DNA from: Perognathus longimembris pacificus
Lineage: Eukaryota > Chordata > Mammalia > Rodentia > Heteromyidae
Assembly (NCBI RefSeq): GCF_023159225.1
Contig: NC_063166.1
Coordinates: forward strand, 43,455,149 to 43,519,148
Length of the DNA stretch: 64,000 nucleotides
Direction of reading: 5' to 3'
Shown here: one piece after another, positions 1 through 9,504 of the stretch
Layout: each line of letters begins with the position of its first letter
How positions within the stretch are numbered: the first letter of the stretch is position 1
Notes under the pieces: model-generated
Database searches by the model: none
The model's input: only the letters and a program-made list of their open reading frames with translations
Told to the model about the DNA's origin: nothing
Translations under genes and position numbers: made by a program

Positions 1-461
1 CTCATAGATATAACATTGAGGAGACAAGGAACCTAGTAAGAAAGACCACATACTACTGGCCTCCATTCACACAACAGTTGGGTCACATGAGTCGTGTGTG
101 ACAGGAGCAGTGGGCCATCTTTGGTGGGAGGGGCTGGAAGGGGCTGAGGTCTTTCTGGGGTACCTGTTGTGCTATTTCTGGGCCTTGCTCTGTGGGTGTG
201 GTCAGCTTGTGGAAATTCATCAGTGTTCACTTGGGATTACAGACCTTTCTGTATGAATTTATAGCTGAAGGAAACATTCTGTTTTACTTTAAGGAACAAT
301 CCATAAGGCCTAAGTGAGTGTCCAGTTGGAATTCAACAAGACTGCTATTAGCGTTGTCAGTGTCTGGCTGTGGCTCTTCCCCTGTGCCAGCGCTGGCCGC
401 CTCCAGCCCTGGGCAGGGCCTGCATGCTCCCCTTCACCATCCTGGCTTTGTCTTTCTGCAG
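1..461 (+). other. Intron 6 of GPD1L-like gene (3' part)
   Basis: This is non-coding sequence ending in a pyrimidine-rich stretch and a CAG acceptor at 459-461, immediately before exon 7. The short open frames crossing it are chance frames or read-through from the exon. No repeat family is recognised. The upstream exons of the gene lie outside the window. Confidence 0.7.
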
Positions 462-695
462 AATATCGTGGCTGTAGGAGCCAGGTTCTGCGATGGGCTC
501 CGCTGCGGAGACAACACCAAGGCTGCTGTCATCCGCTTGGGCCTCATGGAAATGATCGCTTTTGCCAGGATCTTCTGCAAGGGCCAGGTGTCCACCGGCA
601 CCTTCCTGGAGAGCTGCGGGGTGGCCGACCTGATCACCACCTGCTACCGAGAGTGGAACCTCAGGGTGGCCGAGGCCTTTGCCAGGACTGGGAAG
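462..695 (+). pseudogene. GPD1L: GPD1L-like exon 7 (glycerol-3-phosphate dehydrogenase 1-like)
   Basis: The exon encodes 78 codons in phase 0, flanked by a CAG acceptor and a GT donor at 696-697. The family is the cytosolic NAD-dependent glycerol-3-phosphate dehydrogenase, which interconverts dihydroxyacetone phosphate and glycerol 3-phosphate. The peptide starts [18 protein letters not shown] and contains GLMEMIAFA and [17 protein letters not shown] and FCKGQVST favour GPD1L over GPD1. In GPD1 numbering the first codon is Asn205; Asp260 and Thr264 are kept. The family motif GGRN reads REWN, so Arg269, which contacts the substrate phosphate, is Trp while Asn270 is kept. The conserved GAGF also reads GARF. 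The reading frame is open here, but these changes at invariant positions, together with the lesions in exon 8, indicate loss of enzyme function. The retained intron structure argues against a processed copy. Confidence 0.88.
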
Positions 696-774
696 GTAGC
701 ACTGGCCTGTCCCTCCCTCTGATGCCCCCTTCCTCCTCCTCCACTTGAGACTCCTGGGGCTGGTGAGCCACATC

Positions 775-780
775 TATACC
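775..780. repeat. Target-site duplication of ERV-1, left copy
   Basis: TATACC lies directly before the LTR and recurs at 7877-7882 directly after the other LTR. A 6-bp duplication is typical of class II (betaretrovirus-like) integration. Confidence 0.95.
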
Positions 781-1376
781 TGTTGGGATCTGAACGATCC
801 CTTTCTCCCCAAATTCTCGGGGAGAATGGTCCAAACCTCAAAACACTACGAGAGAGCACTCGACCTTATCTTCCGCCCGCAGAAGGTGAGGGAATGCTCT
901 CGTTGGTCTGCGTTTAGCCGAGGAGAGTGAACTACTGAAGCCCCCCGTCCCTGCCCCTCCTCACGTGTCGACGATCGGCGCAGAGAAAGAAGGACTCCAG
1001 GGAGACGGTCTGAGGTTATGAACCGAACTCACCGCCCAAGGGGCGGGGGGAAGGTTTTTATTGTGGTGGGTAAGGCGGGAAGGTGGGCTTCGCTAATTGG
1101 CTGAACTGGGCTGTCTCGGTCAGAGTGGCACCTGGGACTCCCCCCATGGGCTGACGTCATGCCCCAATAGGACCGCCCCTTGGCACCGGCGGCGCCATCT
1201 TGGAGGCATCCACGTGGGCCTGAAATCGAGATGGGAGGCAGGCCAAGCCAGAACTACTCCTTCCGGTTCCGGACCCGGGAGGGGTAGGAGTGGCTTCCGG
1301 CCATTTGCTCCCAAGGCGGGAAGAAGGGTGGTCGATCGGGGACCGCCCCTCTACATGTCCGGCCAGCATCCCCACA
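781..1376 (-). repeat. ERV-1 3' LTR (596 bp)
   Basis: On the minus strand it begins TGTGGGG and ends CCCAACA, the expected TG...CA termini. An AATAAA signal lies at 1062-1057 on the minus strand. It is nearly identical to 7282-7876. In the orientation of the host gene it is antisense. Confidence 0.95.
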
Positions 1377-2441
1377 TCTCCCCTTCTTTTATTTTTTAAA
1401 TAGCAGGGGTGCCTTACTCGAGGGCGCGCCTGTCTTAGGTTGCCTCCCCCGTGGGAGATCGTACCCGTCATTGGCAAAAAGAACGCACTGGCACTTCAGG
1501 CTGACCTACCTGCCCGGGCGGCCAGCCCGATGGGTGAATCTGGGGAGAGCGGGATTGGCATTTGAGAGAAAGCCCTGATGCTTTTACTCCATGCCTATGG
1601 GCCCCGGCCAGTAGCGGGTCCTAATGGGCATTATGACTAACCTCGTGGGGTTCCCAATTGGTCAAAACAATGCCACTGTTGACCCGAACAGCCCTAGTTG
1701 TCGCCACAAGTGAAGACCTGTTCTAACCTAGGGTAAGGTAAACAGGGTGCAAATGTGAACCTAAGGTACTCATAACGTGAACAATTGCAACATAGAGTGG
1801 ATGCAAACATGAACAGTTGTAACACATGAGCAATTGTAACACAGGTACAATGCAATGGAAAATCTCTTATCTGGCTCAGTCCCTAAGAGATAGAAAAGTC
1901 CTGGTCCATTCTGGTGACAACCGGGACGACACAGGCAGCATTCCCTCTCTCCACTAGCGAGGTAGCAACAGGTCCAAGCTTTGGCTCCAGCGGCTTTCGT
2001 TGGTCCACGGCAGCCAAGGTGCTGATAGCTTAAGGCACTGGTTAGTAAACATTTGGAGCAAGGTGCCAATTTCCTTGCTTATTGTAAACATTTATCATAA
2101 AACACATAAAACATTAAGGTGTCGAAACCCTTTAGCTCCTATTTCCCACCAATGGGGCCCCCAAGGTAAGCAGCAAGGGGAGGAGCAAAGGAAGGAACAA
2201 CAGTGTGCAAAATTATCTTTTTAGTCCTTGTGCAACGCTGCAGACGATGCCACAGCAAAACATTGCGCCACGGGACGCCAGGCGATGTCCAGGAAGCACG
2301 TAGAGCTGGCACTGGTCCACCGCCAATGTACACAGGCAGGCCTTCTGTCTCCCCATTGAAGATCCGTCAGGGTTTCCGTCCTTTTTTCTTTTCCTAGAGA
2401 GTAAAGGGAGACATCCCTCAAGGGCAAGTGCCCTTGGGTGG
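1377..2441 (-). other. ERV-1 region between pol and 3' LTR, no env
   Basis: A short purine-rich tract lies next to the LTR (about 1377-1400, minus strand reads AAAAGAAGGGGAGA) and is the likely polypurine tract. The remaining 1 kb has only short frames, none with a signal peptide, furin site, fusion peptide or membrane anchor of an envelope. About 2070-2440 is recognisably homologous to 35440-35830 of ERV-2, so this 3' non-coding region is an old property of the family rather than a fresh deletion. Confidence 0.75.
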
Positions 2442-4967
2442 TCATTCTGATGGACAATATTTTACATCTCTAGCCGGTATCCAGATTGGATTCGGTTCCC
2501 CAGTGGGAAAAACGCAGGCAAAGCCTCTTCCAACACTGATAAGTGGGTCGGGCCCACGCCACGCCCCTGTCAGGGGATCCTTCCACCGGACCTCCACCTT
2601 TAAGTAGGGTGTTTGGCTTGACCAGTGTCTCTGAAAAGCCGACAGAGGTTGGTCCTTAGAGAAATTTAAAATATTCAATGTAAACAATGCTGTCCTCAGC
2701 TGGTCATGGGGGCTTCCCCCCCCTTTTTGTTTTAATAATTGATCCTTTAGGGTCTTATTATGCCTCTCAATTATGGCTTGACCCTTTGGGTTATAAGGTA
2801 TTTTAGTGGTATGTTTAATATTTTACGTTTGGAAAAATGCCTGTAAAGGCTTACTGGTGAAACAAGGTCCATTATCTGTTTTCACCTGTAAAGGCAGACC
2901 TAGGATAGCAAAACATTGTAAGAAGTGGCTTTCAGCATGCCGTGCTCTCTCCCCCGTGTGCAGGGAGGCCCAACAGGCACCAGAGCACGTGTCAATAGAC
3001 ATAAATATATATTTTAGCCTTCCAAAGGGGGCGTAATGGGTTACGTCAGTCTGCCAAATGACGTTGGGTCTTAACCCTCTGGGATTTACCCCCGGAGATT
3101 GCAGAGGCGGGACTTGCACAAAAGGCATACATTCCTTACAAGTTCTAATAATCTTCTTTAAATCCTTTATAGGAACCAAAGGAAATCTCTGATGTAACCC
3201 TCTCCAGTTCAAATGTGTACGCTCATGGAGTCCTTGAGCCATTTGAAGGTTTTGAGGCTGTAAGACAGCCACTGCTATAACAATTCCATCAGTGGCCAGC
3301 TGGTCGGCCATATGATTACCTTGTGTCAGCATCCCAGGCAGTCCTTGGTGTCCACGAAGGTGCTGCAAGAATATAGGCTCAGCCCGCTCTTTTAACAGAG
3401 ATCTAACTTGGATCATCAGAGGGGTGATTGGGTTCTCATCTAATTTGATGTATGAGGACACCAGGTTTGGTAGCAGATTTACCACATACATACTGTCAGA
3501 AAACAGGTTCATTGGTTGTTTGACCTGGGTCAGTGCCAGGGCCACTGCGTACAGCTCCTTAAACTGTGCAGATCCAGTAACGGCCTCAAAATAATGGGTG
3601 TTTTTTCTCTCACATGTAGGAGAGGAGGCGGGGCATACCACCACGGCAGACCCCGCCCTTCCCCCATCTGTAAAAACATTTACAGCCTTGACAAGAGGCC
3701 TGGTGGAAAAAAGCATAGGAGGAATCCAACGTAGCTTGGAAAATGAGGTCACCCACCTCGAAGTTCCATAATGGCAATCTACTGTCCCCATGAAGCCCTC
3801 TAAGGCATTAGATACCCTGTTATGGTTTCTTCTGACCCATTTAATATCTGCCAACCGGTAAGGGATGGTTATCACATCAGGATCCTTCCCATAATGCCTC
3901 AGGGAGGTATCCCTACCCTTAATTATTAAGTCAGCTAGCTGGTCCATCTGTGAATAAACCCTGGGAGCTCCTCCCACTGACGCGTGCACCCATTGAAGGG
4001 GTTTGCCAGACTGGGTAATGGCAGCTGAAAAAAGCTCTAATCCAGGGAGGACCCAGAGACAGAGTGGACACTCAGGCTTATAGCGAGCTAACTGTGCCGC
4101 ATCTAGGGCCCTCTGGACTTTCTGGAATATTGCTTGGAGTGATGGAGTTATTGTAATAACATCATTGGGTGCCTTGCCCTTCAAAGAGTCATGTAGCGGC
4201 AGCAGCTGCTCTGTAGGCAGGTGAAGCCAGGGCCTTAGCCAGTTAATCTCACCTAGCAATTTCTGCATCTCTACCATAGTATAAGATGGCTTGAAGGACA
4301 ACTGGGGTTTAAGGGGGCACACCGAGTCTAATTTAAGCTCTGCCCCCAAGATCTTAAAGGGGTACACTTTCTGAACCTTGTCACTGGCTATGCGCAGCCC
4401 TCCTCTATGCAGGAGTGTTCGTACCTTCCTATAGGCTAAGTCTAGCACCTGAACATCTGCTGATCCAATAAGAATATCATCCATGTAAATGACCAAAAAA
4501 ATATCTGGCTGGTTCTGAATGGGTTGGAGAACCTGTGACACATATTGTTGGCAGAAGGCAGGACTATTGGCCATGCCCTGGGGCAGGACCACCCACTCAT
4601 ACCTTTGGTCCGGCCCATGGTGGTTAACTGAGGGCACGGAAAAGGCAAACTTTTCACAGTCTCGGGGGTCCAGGGGGATGGAAAAGAAACAGTCCTTGAT
4701 GTCAAGTATGATAATATGAAGATCCCGAGGAATGGAGGGGATCCATGGCAGCCCCCTTAGGGGGGTGCCCACAGGAACTATTTGCTCATTAATCTTTCTT
4801 AGGTCCTGTACCATCCTCCATTTACCTGAGGTCTTTTGTACAACAAATACTGGGCTGTTCCAAGGGCTCAGCGAGCGTCTAATATGCCCTAGGGACAGTT
4901 GCTCTGACACTATTTCTCTTAATTTCTCTAACTTGTTTGAGGGGAGTGGCCACTGTTCCAACCACAC
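2442..4967 (-). pseudogene. pol: ERV-1 pol (reverse transcriptase, RNase H, integrase), one internal stop
   Basis: The frame is open from upstream of 4967 to a TAA at 2823-2825, and then stays open in the same frame to 2442. The reverse transcriptase shows LPQGMANSPAF and YMDD (4476-4487). RNase H shows FTDGG, an E in FKELYAVALAL, SDS and ADQLAT. Integrase shows the His/Cys zinc region ending CKEC, then catalytic Asp in WQTDVTHY and in KTDNGP. The third catalytic residue, Glu of the IERHN motif, has its codon at 2766-2768 and lies 18 codons beyond the stop. The only visible defect is therefore one nonsense codon that removes the integrase Glu and C-terminal domain. Pol is normally made by ribosomal frameshifting from pro, so the Met at 4967 need not be a true start; the frame overlaps the 3' end of pro. 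Confidence 0.92.
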
Positions 4968-5017
4968 TGGGGGTCCTGGGAGCCACTGAATGGCAGGGAC
5001 GGTGGGAACAGTGGCCC

Positions 5018-5692
5018 CTAGGATTGGGGGTGAGGCCCTGTAGAAGAAACAGGAGTCTCCTGGCTTGAGGTCTCAGGTGGAGACACTTCCTGATGGCTAT
5101 TAGGGTCACCTGTCAGGTCATGGCCTGACGAGACCACGGCCTTGGTCTCCACTAAGATATCCCGACCCAGCAGATTGTTCCGTAAGCCAGTCATTATTAA
5201 GGGACGCACTTCTCCCTTTTTTCCATCCGGATCTGTCCAGGCAAGCCAGTTTCTAGTTACTTTACTGGCAACATTGCCTCCTACTCCTGTTGTCTGGGGC
5301 CCGGGCACCAAATCCCACCAAGGAGGGACTTCCTCCTTCCTCAATACAGTCCGGTCAGCTCCGGTATCGATTAGGCATCGGAACCTTTTCCCGGCTATAG
5401 TAACCATCATACTTGGCCTGTCTTCTGAGACTATTGGGACCACCCAGTGAATCTCAGGTTTGTCATCAGGCAGGTCGCCGGGTTGGTCACGGGGCTGATC
5501 GCTAGACCGGCTGCCTCCTTTGGATGACGGGGCCGGAGGGCGCCCCACTACTGGTTTGCTGTTAGACTGGCCGCCTCCTTTGGGTGACGGGGCTGGAGGG
5601 CGCCCCACTACTAGTTTAAAGGCTTCCCCCCAGCCTCGAACTTGGACTTGCACTCGCTCTGCCAATGATAACCTTTCTTGCATCGGGGGCAA
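5018..5692 (-). CDS. pro: ERV-1 pro (aspartic protease)
   Basis: This 224-codon frame overlaps the end of gag and is in a different frame, as in class II retroviruses where pro is reached by frameshifting. It has the aspartic protease active site LIDTGADRTVL (around 5341-5385) and a later GLRNNLLGRDIL segment matching the conserved C-terminal helix motif GRDIL. The N-terminal third is Pro/Gly/Ser rich and contains two near-identical copies of a PVVGRPPAPS segment, a small internal duplication also visible in the DNA at about 5523-5552 and 5583-5612. No inactivating change is seen in the protease core. Cleavage sites cannot be fixed from sequence alone. Confidence 0.85.
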   Translation of the reverse strand: MPPMQERLSLAERVQVQVRGWGEAFKLVVGRPPAPSPKGGGQSNSKPVVGRPPAPSSKGGSRSSDQPRDQPGDLPDDKPEIHWVVPIVSEDRPSMMVTIAGKRFRCLIDTGADRTVLRKEEVPPWWDLVPGPQTTGVGGNVASKVTRNWLAWTDPDGKKGEVRPLIMTGLRNNLLGRDILVETKAVVSSGHDLTGDPNSHQEVSPPETSSQETPVSSTGPHPQS

Positions 5693-6237
5693 GGTGTCTT
5701 GGGCGGCAACTTGGTTTGGCCAGAGTTTCGTCCCGACGAGGCACTAGGTTTTGCCGAGCCTGACGGACATTCTCTCTTGAGATGGCCACGGCCGCCACAC
5801 CCATAACATCGCCCCTTGCCTGCCCCATTGGCCGTTGCAGAAGCGTGCTCCTCATTAAGTGAGGCAGTCAGCACCTGTGTCCTGCGGGTCTGGGTATCGA
5901 GACTCCGACAGGCATATATCCAGCTTTTTAGGGGTTTGTCCTTCATACCTGCACAAGCTATCTTATGGTCTGGGGCCATTCCGTCCCACACCAAAGATCT
6001 AACAAGTTTATCTATCTGAGACCAAGGAGCCTTTAACTGAATGCTTTCCTCCACCCTCTCAATAAATGAGACGAGATCCTCTGTTGCCCCTTGAATAACT
6101 TCTAATGTCGTGATCTTTGAGGGCCCTTTCCCTAAGGATGTCCATGCCCACATCCCCAAGGCCCACACTCGCCTCCGGTAGGCTGCGGGAAGAGAGACCT
6201 GGGGAAAGTCAGTAACATGTGGATTGGGGGGGCCCAT
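5611..6237 (-). pseudogene. gag: ERV-1 gag, 3' part (capsid C-terminus and nucleocapsid)
   Basis: This open frame begins at the gag frameshift and carries the C-terminal capsid region plus nucleocapsid. Two zinc knuckles of pattern CX2CX4HX4C are visible: CYGCGGRGHLKREC and CPRCKKGYHWQSEC. These bind genomic RNA during packaging. The linker between knuckles is Ser/Gly/Lys rich. It is out of frame with the N-terminal part (6209-7177); the break is at a run of seven C's (minus strand) near 6227-6233, so a one-base length change is the simplest explanation. It overlaps the start of pro. Confidence 0.88.
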
Positions 6238-7177
6238 ACATCATCTCGAAGGTGACGGGGATTGGAGGAACGTTTGCGAGAAATTTTTCAGCCTGATCAG
6301 AGCATGCATTCCTAAAAGCTGCGCACCACCTCTTATAATCTTTCCTGTCTAGCACAGTCTGACCTACGCGTCTCCACGTTTGTGCATTGGAAAACCGGTT
6401 GCTCAGGCCCCGGAGTAGGGCGTGAGCCCAAGGAGAGTTCGGTCCCTTCTCAGTGACCGTTTTTCTAAGATCTCGGAACTCCTTGACTTCCTCAGGTTCC
6501 CACCCAGCCGTGATGCTTGCTACATCAAAGTCTACCGTCTCTATACCTGGTGCAAAGTCCGGCAGCGGCTGCTCCAGTTGCGGATACGGCAACGCTGGTG
6601 GCGCTCGCGATGAAAGCGTGGCAGGCCATCGCGTGCTCAGGGCAACCTGTTTGGAGGGGGTAGGAGGGGGCGACGGCAGAGGCTGCCGGCTGCCCCCCTC
6701 CCTGGCCGCGTGTCTCGGGAGTGCGGCATCTGGTCCGGGGTCCCGGAGATTAAGCCCACGATCGAGATCGGCTTGTAGCTCCTCCGCGGGCCCGTCAGGA
6801 AGGGGCGTCAGGCCCTCCTCCTGCGGGTCCGCAGGGGGATCTCCTCCTTCTTCCCCAGGGTTCTCCTCCGCGGCTCCCGCCTGCCCTAATGGAATCTCTC
6901 CTGTAGAAAGCCAATCTTTGAGAGAGGTAATAATTGGAAAAATCACAAGAGGGAGATCCTCTCCTATCTCCTCTTCCTTGCCGTCCAGCTCCCTCCCCAG
7001 CTGGTCCCAGGTTTCCCAGGAAAGCGGATTGGCCTTAACCAACCATGGGATGGCCTGGGTCAGCTTCTCCCAGATCCGCTTGATGGTAGGATCTGAGATG
7101 CGCTGTCCACTACTTTTAACCATGAACCATAATATCTTAACCGTTGGTTCATTCCATTTGCTATGCGCTTGACCCAT
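6209..7177 (-). pseudogene. gag: ERV-1 gag, 5' part (matrix and capsid N-terminus)
   Basis: The open frame extends to a Met at 7204, but the Met at 7177 is the better start because it gives MGQAHSK, with Gly at position 2 for N-myristoylation as in betaretroviral matrix proteins. The matrix-like domain occupies about the first 110 residues. It is followed by an acidic, Pro-rich linker and then a capsid-like segment with WRRVGQ and FANVPP-type spacing. The frame terminates shortly after MMYGPP, at the C-run frameshift near 6230. The full-length structural polyprotein is therefore not encoded as sequenced. A sequencing or assembly error in the homopolymer is a real alternative. Confidence 0.88.
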
Positions 7178-7261
7178 CTCAGTGGGATCTCTCCTCCAAC
7201 CCAATCGCTAAACGCAGTACTGTGGGGATATTACACCCCAAAATTCCCGGCCGTGTGGTTC

Positions 7262-7279
7262 GCCCCCGTCTGGGAGCCA
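7262..7279 (-). promoter_or_regulatory. ERV-1 primer binding site, tRNA-Asp-like
   Basis: Two bases after the CA end of the 5' LTR (minus strand) the sequence reads TGGCTCCCAGACGGGGGC. Its complement ends in GGGAGCCA and matches my recollection of the tRNA-Asp(GTC) 3' end at about 14 of 18 positions, better than Lys, Phe, Pro or Arg tRNAs. The assignment is from memory and should be treated as tentative. Confidence 0.5.
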
Positions 7280-7281
7280 GA

Positions 7282-7876
7282 TGTTGGGATCTGAACGATC
7301 CCTTTCTCCCCAAATTCTCGGGGAGAATGGTCCAAACCTCAAAACACTACGAGAGAGCACTCGACCTTATCTTCCGCCCGCAGAAGGTGAGGGAATGCTC
7401 TCGTTGGTCTGCGTTTAGCCGAGGAGAGTGAACTACTGAAGCCCCCCGTCCCTGCCCCTCCTCACGTGTCGACGATCGGCGCAGAGAAAGAAGGACTCCA
7501 GGGAGACGGTCTGAGGTTATGAACCGAACTCACCGCCCAAGGGGCGGGGGAAGGTTTTTATTGTGGTGGGTAAGGCGGGAAGGTGGGCTTCGCTAATTGG
7601 CTGAACTGGGCTGTCTCGGTCAGAGTGGCACCTGGGACTCCCCCCATGGGCTGACGTCATGCCCCAATAGGACCGCCCCTTGGCACCGGCGGCGCCATCT
7701 TGGAGGCATCCACGTGGGCCTGAAATCGAGATGGGAGGCGGGCCAAGCCAGAACTACTCCTTCCGGTTCCGGACCCGGGAGGGGTAGGAGTGGCTTCCGG
7801 CCATTTGCTCCCAAGGCGGGAAGAAGGGTGGTCGATCGGGGACCGCCCCTCTACATGTCCGGCCAGCATCCCCACA
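7282..7876 (-). repeat. ERV-1 5' LTR (595 bp)
   Basis: It has the same TG...CA termini as 781-1376, with two differences overall. It would drive antisense transcription relative to the host gene. Confidence 0.95.
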
Positions 7877-7882
7877 TATACC
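7877..7882. repeat. Target-site duplication of ERV-1, right copy
   Basis: TATACC follows the LTR directly and matches 775-780. Confidence 0.95.
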
Positions 7883-7999
7883 CTTAACCCAACTTGGGGT
7901 CTTTGTTCTGTTTGCCCTGGCTGCTTGCTCTTGCCTGCTCTGACATCGTCTGCTTTTATCTTTCCTTGACTTATATCCAGGCATTTAGCCTTTCCTCCT

Positions 8000-8222
8000 C
8001 CTGGTACTGGAAGTTGAACTCAGGGTCTAGGCACATTCCCTTAGCTTTGTCACTCAAATTTGGCACTCTACCACTTGATCCACAGCTCTACTTTTGGCTT
8101 TTCATGGTTAAATAGAGGTAAGAGTCTAACAGACTTTCCTGCCTTGGCTGGCATCAAACCACTGTCCTCAGCTCTGAGGCTCCTGAGAATCTAGGATTAC
8201 AGGCATGAGCCACTGCCTGACC
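8000..8222 (-). repeat. SINE-B
   Basis: It reads through ID-like tail (CTACCACTTGATCCACAG) then B1-like head complement (CTAGGATTACAGGCATGAGCC). It sits in intron 7, just downstream of ERV-1. Confidence 0.85.
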
Positions 8223-8292
8223 TACTTCACTTGAAATGAATAATTTTTTAGATTTTACTCCAGAATTTTATTTTTTATGATTTTCTTTTAAG

Positions 8293-8398
8293 ATCACTGG
8301 ATGACTGGAAAAGGAGATGCTGAGTGGTTGAAGCTCTCAGGACCCCAGACCTCAGCTGAAGTGTACCGCATCCTCAAACAAAAGGGCCTCACTGACAA
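8293..8398 (+). pseudogene. GPD1L: GPD1L-like exon 8, inactivated
   Basis: The acceptor AG at 8291-8292 follows a T-rich tract. The exon is clearly homologous to GPD1L exon 8: CTGGAAAAGGAGATGCTG gives LEKEML, and the 3' half encodes the SAEVYRILKQKGL-type segment. Continuing the phase of exon 7, the fourth codon is TGA (8302-8304) where the family has Glu. A one-base deletion follows in the NGQKLQ region (106 nt instead of the 107 expected from the protein), shifting the second half. At the 3' end the orthologous donor position reads AAGAAGTG instead of AAGTAAGT-like sequence, so the GT is missing. Three independent lesions in one exon make misassembly unlikely and support pseudogenisation. 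Skipping the exon would also shift the frame. Confidence 0.85.
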
Positions 8399-8630
8399 GA
8401 AGTGACACTAGGTCTTTGAATGTAGATGAGCACAGCTGTTTGCAGTGTTTCTAGAACTTCACTGGTAACACAGGGAGCTAACCTTTGTGAGATGTGTATC
8501 CCCACATTGCACAAACTGCAGTGAGGTCTCTGTTCTCTAAGGCAGTATAGAATATGAAATCATAGATTCTTCTTTATTCTTCTGGGGAATTTAGGAAGGG
8601 CTGTTATGTTTTTCAAAAGTGATCACCTAG

Positions 8631-8812
8631 CCAGGTGCCAATGGCTCACCCTGGTCAGCTACTCAGCAAGCTAAGATTTAGGGATCACAGTTCAAAGCCA
8701 GCCCAGGCAGAAAAGTCCATGAGATTCTTACCCCCAGTTAACCATCCAAGCTGGATTGGAGCTATGGATCAAGTGTACACCTTGAGTGAAAAAGCTAAGG
8801 GCCAGCATTTAA
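8631..8812 (+). repeat. SINE-B
   Basis: It has a diverged head (GCCAATGGCTCACCCTGG), the CAAAGCCAGCCCAGGCAG linker and a short ID-like tail. It lies in intron 8. Confidence 0.8.
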
Positions 8813-8825
8813 CTGACTTGTCAAT

Positions 8826-9028
8826 TTTTTTTTTTTTTTTGCCAGTCCTGGGCCTTGGACCCAGGGCCTGAGCACTGTCCCTGGCTTCTTTTTGCTCAAG
8901 GCTAGCACTCTACCTCTTGAGCCACAGTGCCACTCTGGCATTTTTTGTTCATGTGGTACTGAGGAATGGAATCCAGGGCTTCATGTATGCTAGGCAAGCA
9001 CTTTACTACTAGGCCACATTTCCAGACT
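8826..9028 (-). repeat. SINE-A
   Basis: T-run, then GCCAGTCCTGGGCCTTGGAC through GGCCACATTTCCAGAC, full length in reverse. It lies back-to-back with the preceding SINE-B. Confidence 0.9.
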
Positions 9029-9271
9029 CTGTCCTGTTAATTTTTGAGTCAAAGAGAAATCAAGACATGACTGAAGTGAGGGAAGAGTGATTTCCTAAAC
9101 AAGGCAGCTACTGAACCCAGGATCCCAGTTCCATTTTCCCCTAGAGTCAGTGACTACAGACTAATTCCCACCAACCTGCCCACCCATCCCCCAAATCCTG
9201 CACACAGAAGCCATCCGAAACTCTAGCTATCACCAAGTATGCAATAATTTATATAAGATGATTTCTAAATT

Positions 9272-9504
9272 AGGCCCGGTTGTTGGGCGCTCATGCCTTG
9301 TAGTCCTAACTACTCAGGGCGCTGAGATCTGAGAATCCAGATTTGATACCAATCAGGCCAATAAAGTCCATGAGACTTACCTCTAATTAACTACTAGAAA
9401 ACCAGAAATGGATCTGTGGCTCAAAGTGGTACAGTGCTAGTCTTGAGCAAAAAAGCTGCCCAGGCCCTATGTTCAACCCTCAGAACTGGCATAAATAAAT
9501 AAAC
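9272..9504 (+). repeat. SINE-B
   Basis: The head GGGCGCTCATGCCTTGTAGTCC and tail GAACTGGCATAAATAAATAAAC are both visible; full length. Confidence 0.85.

Larger units (their letters stand above)
781..7876 (-). mobile_element. ERV-1: young class II endogenous retrovirus, env-less, in GPD1L intron 7
   Basis: This is a complete provirus-like insertion on the minus strand, 7.1 kb: LTR (7282-7876), primer binding site, gag, pro, pol, a roughly 1-kb non-coding 3' region, LTR (781-1376). It is bounded by a perfect 6-bp duplication. The two LTRs differ by one substitution (1240 against 7740) and one base in a G run near 1050, so it inserted recently. Class II is supported by the 6-bp duplication, the YMDD reverse transcriptase, two CCHC knuckles, pro in its own frame, and the WQTDVTHY integrase motif. 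gag carries a frameshift and pol one stop codon. No envelope frame is present between pol and the 3' LTR, so it resembles intracellular env-less elements such as IAP or MusD in layout. Confidence 0.95.

Noticed and set aside
462..695. Exon assigned to GPD1 instead of GPD1L
   Set aside because: [14 protein letters not shown] and the exon 9 ending LQSHPEH resemble GPD1L; GPD1 has LGFGDN and FCSG.
1377..2441. Possible env gene of ERV-1
   Set aside because: There is no frame above about 100 codons with signal peptide, cleavage site or membrane anchor.
781..7876. Assignment of ERV-1 to gammaretrovirus-like class I
   Set aside because: The 6-bp duplication, two CCHC knuckles, separate pro frame and betaretroviral integrase motif fit class II.
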